64,000 nt of DNA from the NCBI GenBank assembly GCA_035519535.1, contig DATIWF010000014.1:1-64000 (forward strand), written 5' to 3'. This DNA comes from DATEGZ01 sp035519535. Lineage in GTDB: Bacteria > Acidobacteriota > Vicinamibacteria > Vicinamibacterales > SCN-69-37. Made by a program: the position numbers and the translations under genes. Under the pieces are notes generated by a model, which was not told the DNA's origin, did no database searches, and was given only the letters and a program-made list of their open reading frames with translations. This document shows positions 38,442-46,145 of this stretch, piece after piece; within the stretch, counting starts at the first letter, position 1, and each line of letters begins with the position of its first letter.

Positions 38442-40835
38442 ATGATCGCTGACATCCGTCTCGCCCTTCGGCTGCTCGCCCGTCGTCCCGGTTTCGCGGC
38501 CGTGACGATCGCGACCCTTGCGCTCGGCATCGGTGCGCCCACCGCGATCTTCTCGGTGGTGGACGCCGTGCTGCTGCGCCCGCTGCCGTATCCAGAGCCC
38601 GATCGCGTCGTGCAGTTCCGCATCGAGGCGCGCGGACCGGCCGGACCGGTCGGCTTCGACGCCTTGCCGGTGGAGACCGCACTCGAATGGGCCGCGGACT
38701 CGACGACGCTGGCCGCGGTGGCGATCTATGACGACCGCGCGCTGACGTTGTCGTCCACGGAAGGGCCGTTCAGGCTCACCGGCATCTCGGCCACGCCGAA
38801 CCTCTTCGATCTGCTGGGCGCGGCGCCGGAGATTGGCCGGACGTTCGACGCGGCAGAACGCGACGCGCACGAGATCGTGCTGAGCCATGCGATGTGGGCG
38901 CGGCATTTCGCGTCGAGCCCCTCGGTGCTCGGCTCGTCCATCACCATGGACGGCGAAGCCTACCGCGTGGTGGGCGTGATGCCCGAGGGATTCGGCTTCC
39001 CCACACCCGAAGCCGCGTTCTGGGTCCCCGTCGTGCTCGAGGTCGGCGGCACGCGCGGCATGGTGCTGCCCGTGGTCGCGCGCCTGCGTCCGGGCGCGAC
39101 GGTCGCCGGCGTCGTGCAGGAAGGCACGGACCGTCTCGCCAGTGCGGGCGGGCCGGGCTTTCCGCAGACGCTCGTCGTGCGGACGCTGCAGGACCAGATG
39201 GTCGGCGGCGTTCGGCGGGTGCTGTGGGTGTTGCTCGCGGCCGTCGGCTTCGTGCTCGTGATCGCGACCGTCAACATCGCGCTGCTGCTGCTCACGCGCG
39301 GCGCGGGCCGCGAGCGCGAGTTCTCGGTGCGGCTCGCGCTCGGGGCGGGACGCGCGCGTCTGGTTCGACAGCTGTTCGTGGAGGGACTCGTGCTCGGCGC
39401 GCTCGGCGGCGTCGCGGGACTGCTGCTGGCGCGGGCGGGGCTCAGCGTCCTGCTGGAGCTCGCGCCCGCGGACATTCCGCGGCTGCAGGGCGCCGCCCTC
39501 AACGGCGAGGTGCTCGCGTTTGCCGTCGTGCTGACCGCCGTCACGAGTCTGATGTTCGGCGTGCTGTCCGCGGGCAGGACGCTCGCGGTCGATCCCATTC
39601 GGGCGCTCGGCGGCGCCGGTGAATCGCGCCTGGCCGCCGTCACGGGATCGCCGCGCCGGCGGCTCCATCTCCTCGCCGCCGGAGAGCTGGCGTTGACCAT
39701 GGTCCTGCTGGTTGGCGCCGGCCTGCTGCTGCGTTCATTCGTCGGTCTCGTGCTCGTCGACCAGGGGTTCGATCCGCACGGAGCGCTCGCGTTCCAGGTG
39801 AACCTGCCGTTGTCGCGCTACCCGACGCCGGCCGCGCGCCTGGCCTTCGACGAGCGCCTGCTCGAGCAGCTGCGGCAGCTGCACGGGGCGCGCGCGATCG
39901 GCCTGACGACCACGATGCCGAATCGCCAGCCGTCGGGCCGGTTTCAGTTCAGCGCGACGGCCATCGCGTCGCCGCCGGATCCCTTCACGACTCCCACCGC
40001 CCAGGTGCACATGGTCAGCGACGGCTTCATCGAGGCGGCCGGCCTGCACCTGCTGACGGGCCGGACGATTCTCGCCAGCGACGGGCCCGGCGCCGAGCCG
40101 GTCGTCGTGATCTCCGAGGAGCTCGCTCGACGCCAGTTCCCGAATCGCGGCGCCGTCGGCAACCTCTTGTACTCAGGCACGGGCAACCGGCGCGTCGTCG
40201 GCGTCGTCTCGGACGTCCGGCCGGCGGCGCCCGGCGCCGATCCAGGGCCGACGGCGTATCTGCCGCTTCGACAGAACACCGAGGTGCTGCAGTGGTACGG
40301 CAGCCCGACGATCGTCGTCCGCGGATCGGATGCGTCGAGCTTCGCCGCGCCGGCGCGCGCGCTCGTGCTGTCGCTCGATTCCCAGATGCCGCCGTTCAAC
40401 GTGCGCAGCCTCGACGAGGAAGTGTCGCAGCTGGTCGCCGGCCCACGGTTCAGCGCCGCGCTCCTGGCGGTGTTCGCGCTCGTGGCGTTGATCATGGCGG
40501 CCGTGGGCGTCTACGGGGTCATGGCGTACGGCGCCGGCCTGCGCACGCGGGAGGTCGGCGTGCGCGTCGCGCTCGGCGCGACGCGGGCGCAGGTCCTGCG
40601 GCTCATGCTCAGGGACGGCCTCGTCGTCGTCTCGGTCGGACTCGTCGCCGGCCTGATCGCGGCGCTCTGGCTGGCCCGCACGTTGACGGGGATGCTGCAC
40701 GAGGTCACGCCCGCGGATCCGATTGCGCTGGTGTCCGTCGCCGTGATTCTCGCGACGGTCGGCATGATGGCGGCGCTCGTGCCCGCCCGCCGCGCGACGC
40801 GCGTCAGCGCGCTGGACGCGCTCAGGAGCGAGTGA
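38442..40835 (+). CDS. ADOP-type duplicated FtsX permease
   Basis: 797 residues starting MIADIRLALRLLARRPGFAA, a short N-terminus without the PadR-linked extension. Two MacB-core/FtsX halves: first membrane segment about 18-40 (TLALGIGAPTAIFSVVDAVL), FtsX motif REFSVRLALGAGRARLVRQL near 290, second-half motif REVGVRVALGATRAQVLRLM near 700 and tail RVSALDALRSE. Not linked to a regulator or ATPase. The divergent promoter side faces the small secreted gene at 38260. Substrate unknown. One of several ADOP genes in this window, consistent with their expansion in Vicinamibacteria. Confidence 0.92.
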   Translation: MIADIRLALRLLARRPGFAAVTIATLALGIGAPTAIFSVVDAVLLRPLPYPEPDRVVQFRIEARGPAGPVGFDALPVETALEWAADSTTLAAVAIYDDRALTLSSTEGPFRLTGISATPNLFDLLGAAPEIGRTFDAAERDAHEIVLSHAMWARHFASSPSVLGSSITMDGEAYRVVGVMPEGFGFPTPEAAFWVPVVLEVGGTRGMVLPVVARLRPGATVAGVVQEGTDRLASAGGPGFPQTLVVRTLQDQMVGGVRRVLWVLLAAVGFVLVIATVNIALLLLTRGAGREREFSVRLALGAGRARLVRQLFVEGLVLGALGGVAGLLLARAGLSVLLELAPADIPRLQGAALNGEVLAFAVVLTAVTSLMFGVLSAGRTLAVDPIRALGGAGESRLAAVTGSPRRRLHLLAAGELALTMVLLVGAGLLLRSFVGLVLVDQGFDPHGALAFQVNLPLSRYPTPAARLAFDERLLEQLRQLHGARAIGLTTTMPNRQPSGRFQFSATAIASPPDPFTTPTAQVHMVSDGFIEAAGLHLLTGRTILASDGPGAEPVVVISEELARRQFPNRGAVGNLLYSGTGNRRVVGVVSDVRPAAPGADPGPTAYLPLRQNTEVLQWYGSPTIVVRGSDASSFAAPARALVLSLDSQMPPFNVRSLDEEVSQLVAGPRFSAALLAVFALVALIMAAVGVYGVMAYGAGLRTREVGVRVALGATRAQVLRLMLRDGLVVVSVGLVAGLIAALWLARTLTGMLHEVTPADPIALVSVAVILATVGMMAALVPARRATRVSALDALRSE

Positions 40836-40877
40836 CGCGGCAGGCCGGCGTGGCCTACGTGGTGAAGAAGACAGGCG

Positions 40878-41765
40878 TCAGAGGCCGGACATCTTCGCGA
40901 TGACCGTCCCAATCGCGGAGTAATCGAGATCCGCCCCCCCGGCGGCGACGAGCGCGTTCACGAGCTGCGTGACAATCGCTGCCGTGGGCACGGCGACAGC
41001 ATGCGCGGCGGCGGTCTCGTTGGCGATCCGCAGGTCCTTCTGATACAGCCGCGTGCGGAACCCCGGCGTGAAGTTGCCGGTCAGGAGGCGCTCGCCGTGG
41101 ACCTCGAGCACGCGGCTCGAGGCGAAGCCGCCGAGCAATGCCTGCCGCACGCGCGCCGCATCCACGCCGGCCTTGCGCGCGAGCGCGAGCGCTTCGCTCA
41201 CGCCTGCGAGCGCGCCGCCGATCGCGATCTGGTTGCACACCTTGCATATCTGCCCGGAGCCCGGCGCCTCGCCGATGTGGACGATGCGATCGGCGTGGCC
41301 CATGCAGGCAAGGACCGGCCGCGCGCGCTCGAAGGCGCCTGCGTCGCCGCCCACCATGATCGACAGCGTCGCGTTGATCGCCCCGATCTCGCCGCCGCTC
41401 ACCGGCGCGTCGAGCATCAACCCGCCCTTCAACGCGACGTGCGCGGCGAGCCGGCGCGTCGCGACCGGCGAGATGCTGCTCATGTCGATCACGACCGTCC
41501 CGCGCGCCATGCCGTCCAGCACGCCCTCCGGTCCGGTCAGCACGTACTCGACATCCGGCGTATCCGGCAGCATCGTGATGACGATGCTGGAGACGCGTGC
41601 GACGGCGGCGGGAGACGACGCGGCGTGCGCGCCGGCCGCGACGAGCTCGTCGACGGGACCGCGGCTTCGGCCGTACACCGTCAGTGGATAGCCTTTCGTC
41701 AGAATGTGCTTGGCCATCGGCCGGCCCATGACGCCCAATCCGATGAACCCGACCTGTTCTGGCAT
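40878..41765 (-). CDS. 3-hydroxyisobutyrate dehydrogenase family, tartronate-semialdehyde-reductase-like
   Basis: 295 residues. Rossmann domain with GFIGLGVMGRPMA (binding NAD(P)), the substrate-binding segment DAPVSGGEIGAINATLSIMV, the catalytic lysine region ICKVCNQIAIGG, and the all-helical C-terminal domain (FTPGFRTRLYQKDLRIANET). The whole is close to GarR/GlxR (2-hydroxy-3-oxopropionate reductase); 3-hydroxyisobutyrate or glyoxylate/succinic-semialdehyde reductase activity cannot be excluded. Cytoplasmic. AGGAGA precedes ATG 41765 and a TAGCAT box (41790-41795, minus) is the likely -10. Divergent from the membrane LuxR gene. Confidence 0.9.
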   Translation of the reverse strand: MPEQVGFIGLGVMGRPMAKHILTKGYPLTVYGRSRGPVDELVAAGAHAASSPAAVARVSSIVITMLPDTPDVEYVLTGPEGVLDGMARGTVVIDMSSISPVATRRLAAHVALKGGLMLDAPVSGGEIGAINATLSIMVGGDAGAFERARPVLACMGHADRIVHIGEAPGSGQICKVCNQIAIGGALAGVSEALALARKAGVDAARVRQALLGGFASSRVLEVHGERLLTGNFTPGFRTRLYQKDLRIANETAAAHAVAVPTAAIVTQLVNALVAAGGADLDYSAIGTVIAKMSGL

Positions 41766-41815
41766 CGTGTCGTCTCCTGGTCAGGCGGGATGCTACCACC
41801 CGCGGCGCCGCGCGG

Positions 41816-41821
41816 TATCAT
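41816..41821 (+). promoter_or_regulatory. -10-like box TATCAT just before the LuxR gene start
   Basis: TATCAT (one mismatch to TATAAT) ends 9 bases before GTG 41831, with no Shine-Dalgarno. Faces away from the TAGCAT box of the divergent dehydrogenase gene. Confidence 0.4.
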
Positions 41822-41830
41822 CCGTGCCCT

Positions 41831-42319
41831 GTGACGACCGACTCGCTGCCGCCGCCGATGCGACGCCGTCGAGCGCTCGGCGAAATCGTCGTGTACGGTG
41901 TCGCCGGCGGCCTGCTCATCGCCGCACTTCGCCTCACCGAGTACCGCTTTCTCGTCGTCGAGCACTCCGTCGAGATTTATGGCGCCATCGTGGGTGCGGT
42001 GTTCGCCGGGCTTGGCATCTGGCTCGGCGTCACGCTCACGCGCAAGCCCCCCGTCGTCGTCGTGCGCGAGGTCGCGGTCCCGGCCGCCGGGCCGTTCGTC
42101 GTCAACCAGGCGCGCGTGGACGAGCTGGGCATCACGCCGCGCGAGCTCGAAATCCTCGGCCTCATCGCCTCGGGCCTGAGCAACCGGGAGATCGCCGACA
42201 AGCTGTTCGTCAGCGAGAACACCGTCAAGACGCACTCGAGCCGTGTGTTCGACAAGCTCGGCGCCAGGCGGCGGACGCAGGCCGTGCAGCTGGGCAAGGC
42301 GGCCGGGCTGATTCCGTAG
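41831..42319 (+). CDS. Membrane-anchored LuxR-family transcriptional regulator
   Basis: 162 residues from GTG 41831. Two membrane segments (about 18-36 and 48-67) are followed by a short linker and a complete LuxR/GerE helix-turn-helix (about 98-160: ITPRELEILGLIASGLSNRE, then VSENTVKTHSSRVFDKLGA). There is no receiver or autoinducer domain, so the input must come through the membrane part or a partner. The next gene encodes a DUF4199 membrane protein, a pairing I recall from other soil acidobacteria and gemmatimonads; that protein is a candidate sensor or target. Two TCAC(N8)GTGA-like sites lie between the two genes. Confidence 0.88.
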   Translation: MTTDSLPPPMRRRRALGEIVVYGVAGGLLIAALRLTEYRFLVVEHSVEIYGAIVGAVFAGLGIWLGVTLTRKPPVVVVREVAVPAAGPFVVNQARVDELGITPRELEILGLIASGLSNREIADKLFVSENTVKTHSSRVFDKLGARRRTQAVQLGKAAGLIP

Positions 42320-42373
42320 TCACCCGAAGGCGTGATTCTTCGCGCCGAGGCTCGAAATCACCCGAAAGGATGA
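42320..42373 (+). promoter_or_regulatory. Paired operator-like sites between LuxR and DUF4199 genes
   Basis: TCACCCGAAGGCGTGA at 42320-42335 and TCACCCGAAAGGATGA at 42358-42373 are near-identical, partly self-dyad (TCA...TGA) sequences 38 bases apart. They sit directly after the LuxR stop codon and upstream of the DUF4199 gene. Likely binding sites for the LuxR protein. Confidence 0.5.
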
Positions 42374-42442
42374 CGCGCGGCGACCCGGGCTCCGCGTAGT
42401 CTGCGCCCCGGTGGACCCAACGTGTCCACGACAGGAGGAGTC

Positions 42443-42967
42443 ATGAAACGGACCGTGCTGGTGTTTGGCCTGATCGCGGGCGGGCTCTCGGCGCTGATGA
42501 TGATCGGGACGCTGCCGCTCGTCGACCGCATCGGCTTCGACAAGGGCGAGGTCATCGGCTACACCTCGATGGTGCTGGCCGGACTGCTGATTTTCTTCGG
42601 GATCCGGTCGTACCGCGAGAACGTCGGCGGGGGCGCGATCTCGTTCGGCCGCGGGTTGGCCATCGGCCTCCTGATCTCCCTCCTCGCGACGGCCTGCTAC
42701 GTCGTCACGTGGGAGGTCATCTACTTCAAGGTCATGCCGGGCTTCGGCGACAGGTTCGCGGCCTACATGGTCGACCAGGCCAGGGCCTCGGGCGCGACGC
42801 CGGAGCAGATCGAGGCCAAGAAGAAGGAGGCGGCAGACTTCAAAGTGATGTACGACAAGCCGCTCGTGAACGCGGCGTTGACGTTCCTGGAGCCCATGCC
42901 GGTCTGGCTCGCCATGACGATCGTGTCGGCGGCGATCCTGCGAAGGCGGCGGGCGGCCGCGGCATGA
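42443..42967 (+). CDS. DUF4199-family membrane protein
   Basis: 174 residues from ATG 42443 with a perfect Shine-Dalgarno (AGGAGGAG). Four membrane segments (about 5-28, 38-54, 70-92, 142-163) with the charged soluble stretch ATPEQIEAKKKEAADFKVMY between the last two. The GAISFGRGLAIGLLISLLAT segment is typical of DUF4199. Function unknown in any organism. Linked to a membrane LuxR regulator and carries the paired operator sites in its leader, so it is probably that regulator's target. Confidence 0.85.
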   Translation: MKRTVLVFGLIAGGLSALMMIGTLPLVDRIGFDKGEVIGYTSMVLAGLLIFFGIRSYRENVGGGAISFGRGLAIGLLISLLATACYVVTWEVIYFKVMPGFGDRFAAYMVDQARASGATPEQIEAKKKEAADFKVMYDKPLVNAALTFLEPMPVWLAMTIVSAAILRRRRAAAA

Positions 42968-43023
42968 CGACGGCGCGGGCCCCGCGCAGCCAACCCGACG
43001 GCCCGACGCTGCGTCTAATCAGA

Positions 43024-43044
43024 CTGCATCTACCGTAGATGCAG
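43024..43044 (+). promoter_or_regulatory. 21-bp perfect dyad, PadR operator candidate
   Basis: CTGCATCTAC and its exact reverse complement GTAGATGCAG flank a single C (43024-43044), ending 2 bases before the padR start codon at 43047. PadR-family repressors bind dyads of this size and often of the ATCTAC/GTAGAT type. No Shine-Dalgarno fits between the dyad and the ATG. Confidence 0.75.
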
Positions 43045-43046
43045 TT

Positions 43047-43400
43047 ATGACGCCTGCGCGGCAGCGGACACCGGAGCTCTCGGCCCAGCAGTTCCACATC
43101 CTCCTGGCCCTCGCCGACGAGGACCGCCACGGCTACGGCATCATCCTCGAGGTGGCCCGGCGGACCAGCGGCGCCGTGCGGCTGGGCACGGGCCCGCTGT
43201 ACACCGCGATCGGCCGGCTCGCCGCCGCCGGCCTGATCGAGGAAACCAGCCGCCGAGACGCAGACGACGCACGGCGGCGGTACTACACGCTGACGACGAG
43301 CGGCCGGCAGACGCTGCGCCTCGAGACCGCTCGCTTCGAAGGCCTGCTGGCGCAGGCGCGCCGCAAGGGCATTCGATCCGCCGCCAAGGGGCGGGCCTGA
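43047..43400 (+). CDS. PadR-family transcriptional regulator
   Basis: 117 residues. Winged helix typical of PadR: LSAQQFHILLALADEDRHGY, then GAVRLGTGPLYTAIGRLAAAGLIEE and the wing RRYYTLTTSGRQTLRLE, with a single C-terminal helix for dimerisation. The stop shares its last base with the ADOP start (TGATG at 43398), so the two proteins are made together. A perfect 21-bp dyad touches the start codon, implying autorepression. Same arrangement as the operon at 21564, but the two PadR proteins differ in sequence and probably respond to different signals. Confidence 0.93.
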   Translation: MTPARQRTPELSAQQFHILLALADEDRHGYGIILEVARRTSGAVRLGTGPLYTAIGRLAAAGLIEETSRRDADDARRRYYTLTTSGRQTLRLETARFEGLLAQARRKGIRSAAKGRA

Positions 43401-46066
43401 TGGCCGCCCCGTCCGTCGTCACCGGCGCGGCACGAGGGGCGTATCGCACGCTGCTTCGCCTGCACGGGCCGGCGCGTCAGGGCTATGGCCCGCAGATGCT
43501 GGCGACGTTCGACGCGCTGATCGATCGCGCCGGCGCCTCCGGAACGCTCGCGGTGCTCGTCCTGTTGATCAAGGAAAGCGCCGGCCTGCTCGCGAGCCGG
43601 CGGATGATCGCTGTTTCACCCGGGCTCACACCACCGCGGAGACCACCGCTCATGCGCAACGTCAGCCAGGATCTGAAATTCGCCGTGCGCACGTTTCGGC
43701 GGCGGCCGGCGCTCACCGCCGCGATCGTCACGACGCTGGCGCTCGGGATCGGCGCGAACGTCGCCATCTTCAGCGTCACCAACGCCGTGCTGCTCCAGCG
43801 GCTGCCCTTCCCCAATCCCTCGCGGCTCGTCGCGGTCTGGGAGGATGCCTCGGCGATTGGGTTTCCGCGGAACACGCCCGCGCCCGGCAACTACGCCGAC
43901 TGGACGACGTCGATCCCGGCGTTCGAGGGCGTCGGCGCCATCAGCATGACGGACTTCAACCTCATCGTCGCCGGCGAACCGGTGAAGATCGGCGGCGCGC
44001 TCGCCACGGCGAGCCTGTTCAAGACCCTGGACGCGCGGCCGGCGCTCGGCCGCGTCTGGCAGCCCGACGAGGATCGCCCGGGCAATCACATCGCCGTCAT
44101 CAACCATTCCGTCTGGAAACGTCAATTCGGCGGCGACCCGGGCATCATCAACCGGACGGTCAACCTCAGCGGCATCCCATACACGATCGTGGGCGTGATG
44201 CCGGAGCGCTTCGAGATCGTCGATCCGGACCTGCAGATCTGGACGCCGCTCGGCTTCACGGCCGATCGGCTTCAGGACCGAAACAGCCACTATCTCTGGG
44301 TGATCGCGCGGTTGCGCGACGGCGCGACCGTCGCGCTTGCGAACGCTCAGCTGCACGCTCTGGCGACGCGCCTCCAGATTGACCACCCGGACTCGAATCA
44401 CGGCGTCGGCATGTACGCCGTGCCGCTCCTTGACGACTACATCGGCGACACGCGGACGGCGCTCGTCGCACTCGTTGCCTCGGTCGGCTGCCTCTTGCTC
44501 ATCGTCTGTGTCAACGTCGCAAATCTGCTCCTCACGCAGGCCGCCGGGCGGGCGCGAGAAATGGCGGTCCGCACGGCGCTCGGCGCCGATCGCCGCCGCC
44601 TCGTCCGACAGCTCCTGACCGAAAGCCTGCTGCTGAGCCTCGCCGGCGGCACGCTCGGCGTCATCGTCGCCGTTCAGACGTTTCCGCTGCTGGCGCTGCT
44701 GATCCCGCACGCGCTCTCCGGCCTCAGCCACGTGACGCTCGACGTCCGCGTCCTGGTCGTCACGGCGACGGTGTCGATCGCGACCGGCGTGCTCTTCGGT
44801 CTGGCGCCGGCCTGGCGCGGGTCGCGCGTCGAGCAGGCGCTCGCGCGCGCGAATCGAGCCTCGCGCGGCGTCGTGGGCAGCGGCTCGCCGCTGCGCAGCG
44901 GCCTGGTTGTCACTGAAATCGCGCTCGCCACGGTCGTCCTGGTCGGCGCCGCGCTGCTGGTCGAGAGCTTTCAGTCGGCTCGCGCCGTGCCGCTGGGATT
45001 TCAGCCCGAGCAGGTCCTCACGATGCGGGTGCCGCTGCCGCGGCGGGCCTACGCGGACCCGGCGAAGCGCACGCTGTTCGTGGATCACGTGCTGGAACGC
45101 GTGCGGGCGCTGCCGGGCGTGGTCTCGGCGGGTTACGCCGGCGCGGTGCCGCTCGTCTGGAAGGGCGGCACCAGCGGCTTTCTCATCGAAGGCATGCCGC
45201 GCGATCCCTCGCTGCAGTACGACGCGAGCAGCCGGCCCATCAGCCCGGGCTACATGGAGACGCTGGGGCTCACGCTGCGCGCGGGCCGCTTCTTCGACGC
45301 GCGCGACAGCGCCGACGGCACCCCGGTGGGGATCATCAACGAGGCGATGGCGCACCTGTACTGGCCCGGCATGGATCCAGTGGGCCGGCGCTTCCGGATC
45401 GACGGACCGAACACGCCCTGGCGCACGATTGTGGGCATCGTCGGCGACACGCGCGTGATGGGGATCGAGCAGCCGACGCGCCCGGAGATGTACTTCCCGA
45501 TCGCGCAGTCGAGCGACAACTGGATGTGGCCGCGCGACCTGGCCGTGCGCGCGGGCGGCGATCCGCGCGCGCTCATCCGCTCCGTGTCGGCCGCGATCTG
45601 GTCGATTGACCGCGAGCAGCCGATCTCCAACATCGATCTCATGGACGACATCGTGGCGCGCGAGCTTCAGGAGCGCCGGCTGCAGGCCACGTTCATGGCG
45701 ACGTTCGCGGCTCTCGCGCTCGTGCTGGCGGCCGTGGGGATTTACGGCGTCCTGTCGTACTCGGTCACCGAGCGCACGGCCGAAATCGGCGTCCGGCTGG
45801 CGCTCGGCGGCGATCCTGCGCGGATCCTCGCGCGCTTCGTCGGACGTGGGCTGGCCCTCGCCGCTCTCGGCCTCACGATTGGCCTCGTCGCGGCGTTCTG
45901 GGGCGCGTCGCTCATCGATCGGCTGCTGTTCAACGTCCGGGCGCACGACGTCCGCGTCTTTGCCGCGCAGGCGCTCGTGATCGTCGTCGTGTGCCTCGCG
46001 GCGGTCTACCTGCCGGCTCGGCGGGCCAGCCGGGTCGATCCCATCGCCGCCCTGCGGGCGGAATAG
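43400..46066 (+). CDS. ADOP-type duplicated FtsX permease behind PadR
   Basis: 888 residues from ATG 43400; the extra ~84 N-terminal residues before MRNVSQDLKFAVRTFRRRPA include a helical segment and one hydrophobic stretch, as in other PadR-linked ADOP proteins (an internal start at 43652 would remove it). Two MacB-core/FtsX halves: FtsX motifs REMAVRTALGADRRRLVRQL near 390 and AEIGVRLALGGDPARILARF near 800; tail SRVDPIAALRAE. No ATPase gene nearby. Regulation by the coupled PadR is likely. Substrate unknown. Confidence 0.93.
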   Translation: MAAPSVVTGAARGAYRTLLRLHGPARQGYGPQMLATFDALIDRAGASGTLAVLVLLIKESAGLLASRRMIAVSPGLTPPRRPPLMRNVSQDLKFAVRTFRRRPALTAAIVTTLALGIGANVAIFSVTNAVLLQRLPFPNPSRLVAVWEDASAIGFPRNTPAPGNYADWTTSIPAFEGVGAISMTDFNLIVAGEPVKIGGALATASLFKTLDARPALGRVWQPDEDRPGNHIAVINHSVWKRQFGGDPGIINRTVNLSGIPYTIVGVMPERFEIVDPDLQIWTPLGFTADRLQDRNSHYLWVIARLRDGATVALANAQLHALATRLQIDHPDSNHGVGMYAVPLLDDYIGDTRTALVALVASVGCLLLIVCVNVANLLLTQAAGRAREMAVRTALGADRRRLVRQLLTESLLLSLAGGTLGVIVAVQTFPLLALLIPHALSGLSHVTLDVRVLVVTATVSIATGVLFGLAPAWRGSRVEQALARANRASRGVVGSGSPLRSGLVVTEIALATVVLVGAALLVESFQSARAVPLGFQPEQVLTMRVPLPRRAYADPAKRTLFVDHVLERVRALPGVVSAGYAGAVPLVWKGGTSGFLIEGMPRDPSLQYDASSRPISPGYMETLGLTLRAGRFFDARDSADGTPVGIINEAMAHLYWPGMDPVGRRFRIDGPNTPWRTIVGIVGDTRVMGIEQPTRPEMYFPIAQSSDNWMWPRDLAVRAGGDPRALIRSVSAAIWSIDREQPISNIDLMDDIVARELQERRLQATFMATFAALALVLAAVGIYGVLSYSVTERTAEIGVRLALGGDPARILARFVGRGLALAALGLTIGLVAAFWGASLIDRLLFNVRAHDVRVFAAQALVIVVVCLAAVYLPARRASRVDPIAALRAE

Positions 46067-46103
46067 CGCCGGCTGAAGGGCCGCGGCCGCGCGGACCCTG
46101 TTT

Positions 46104-46109
46104 TACAAT
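46104..46109 (+). promoter_or_regulatory. -10-like box TACAAT upstream of the TPR/VWFA operon
   Basis: TACAAT (one mismatch) within an AT-rich patch, 37 bases before the TTG start at 46146, which has its own Shine-Dalgarno (GGAGG). No good -35. Confidence 0.35.
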
Positions 46110-46145
46110 TGAGCGCCCAGTCCTGCCTGATCGACGGAGGTCGTC

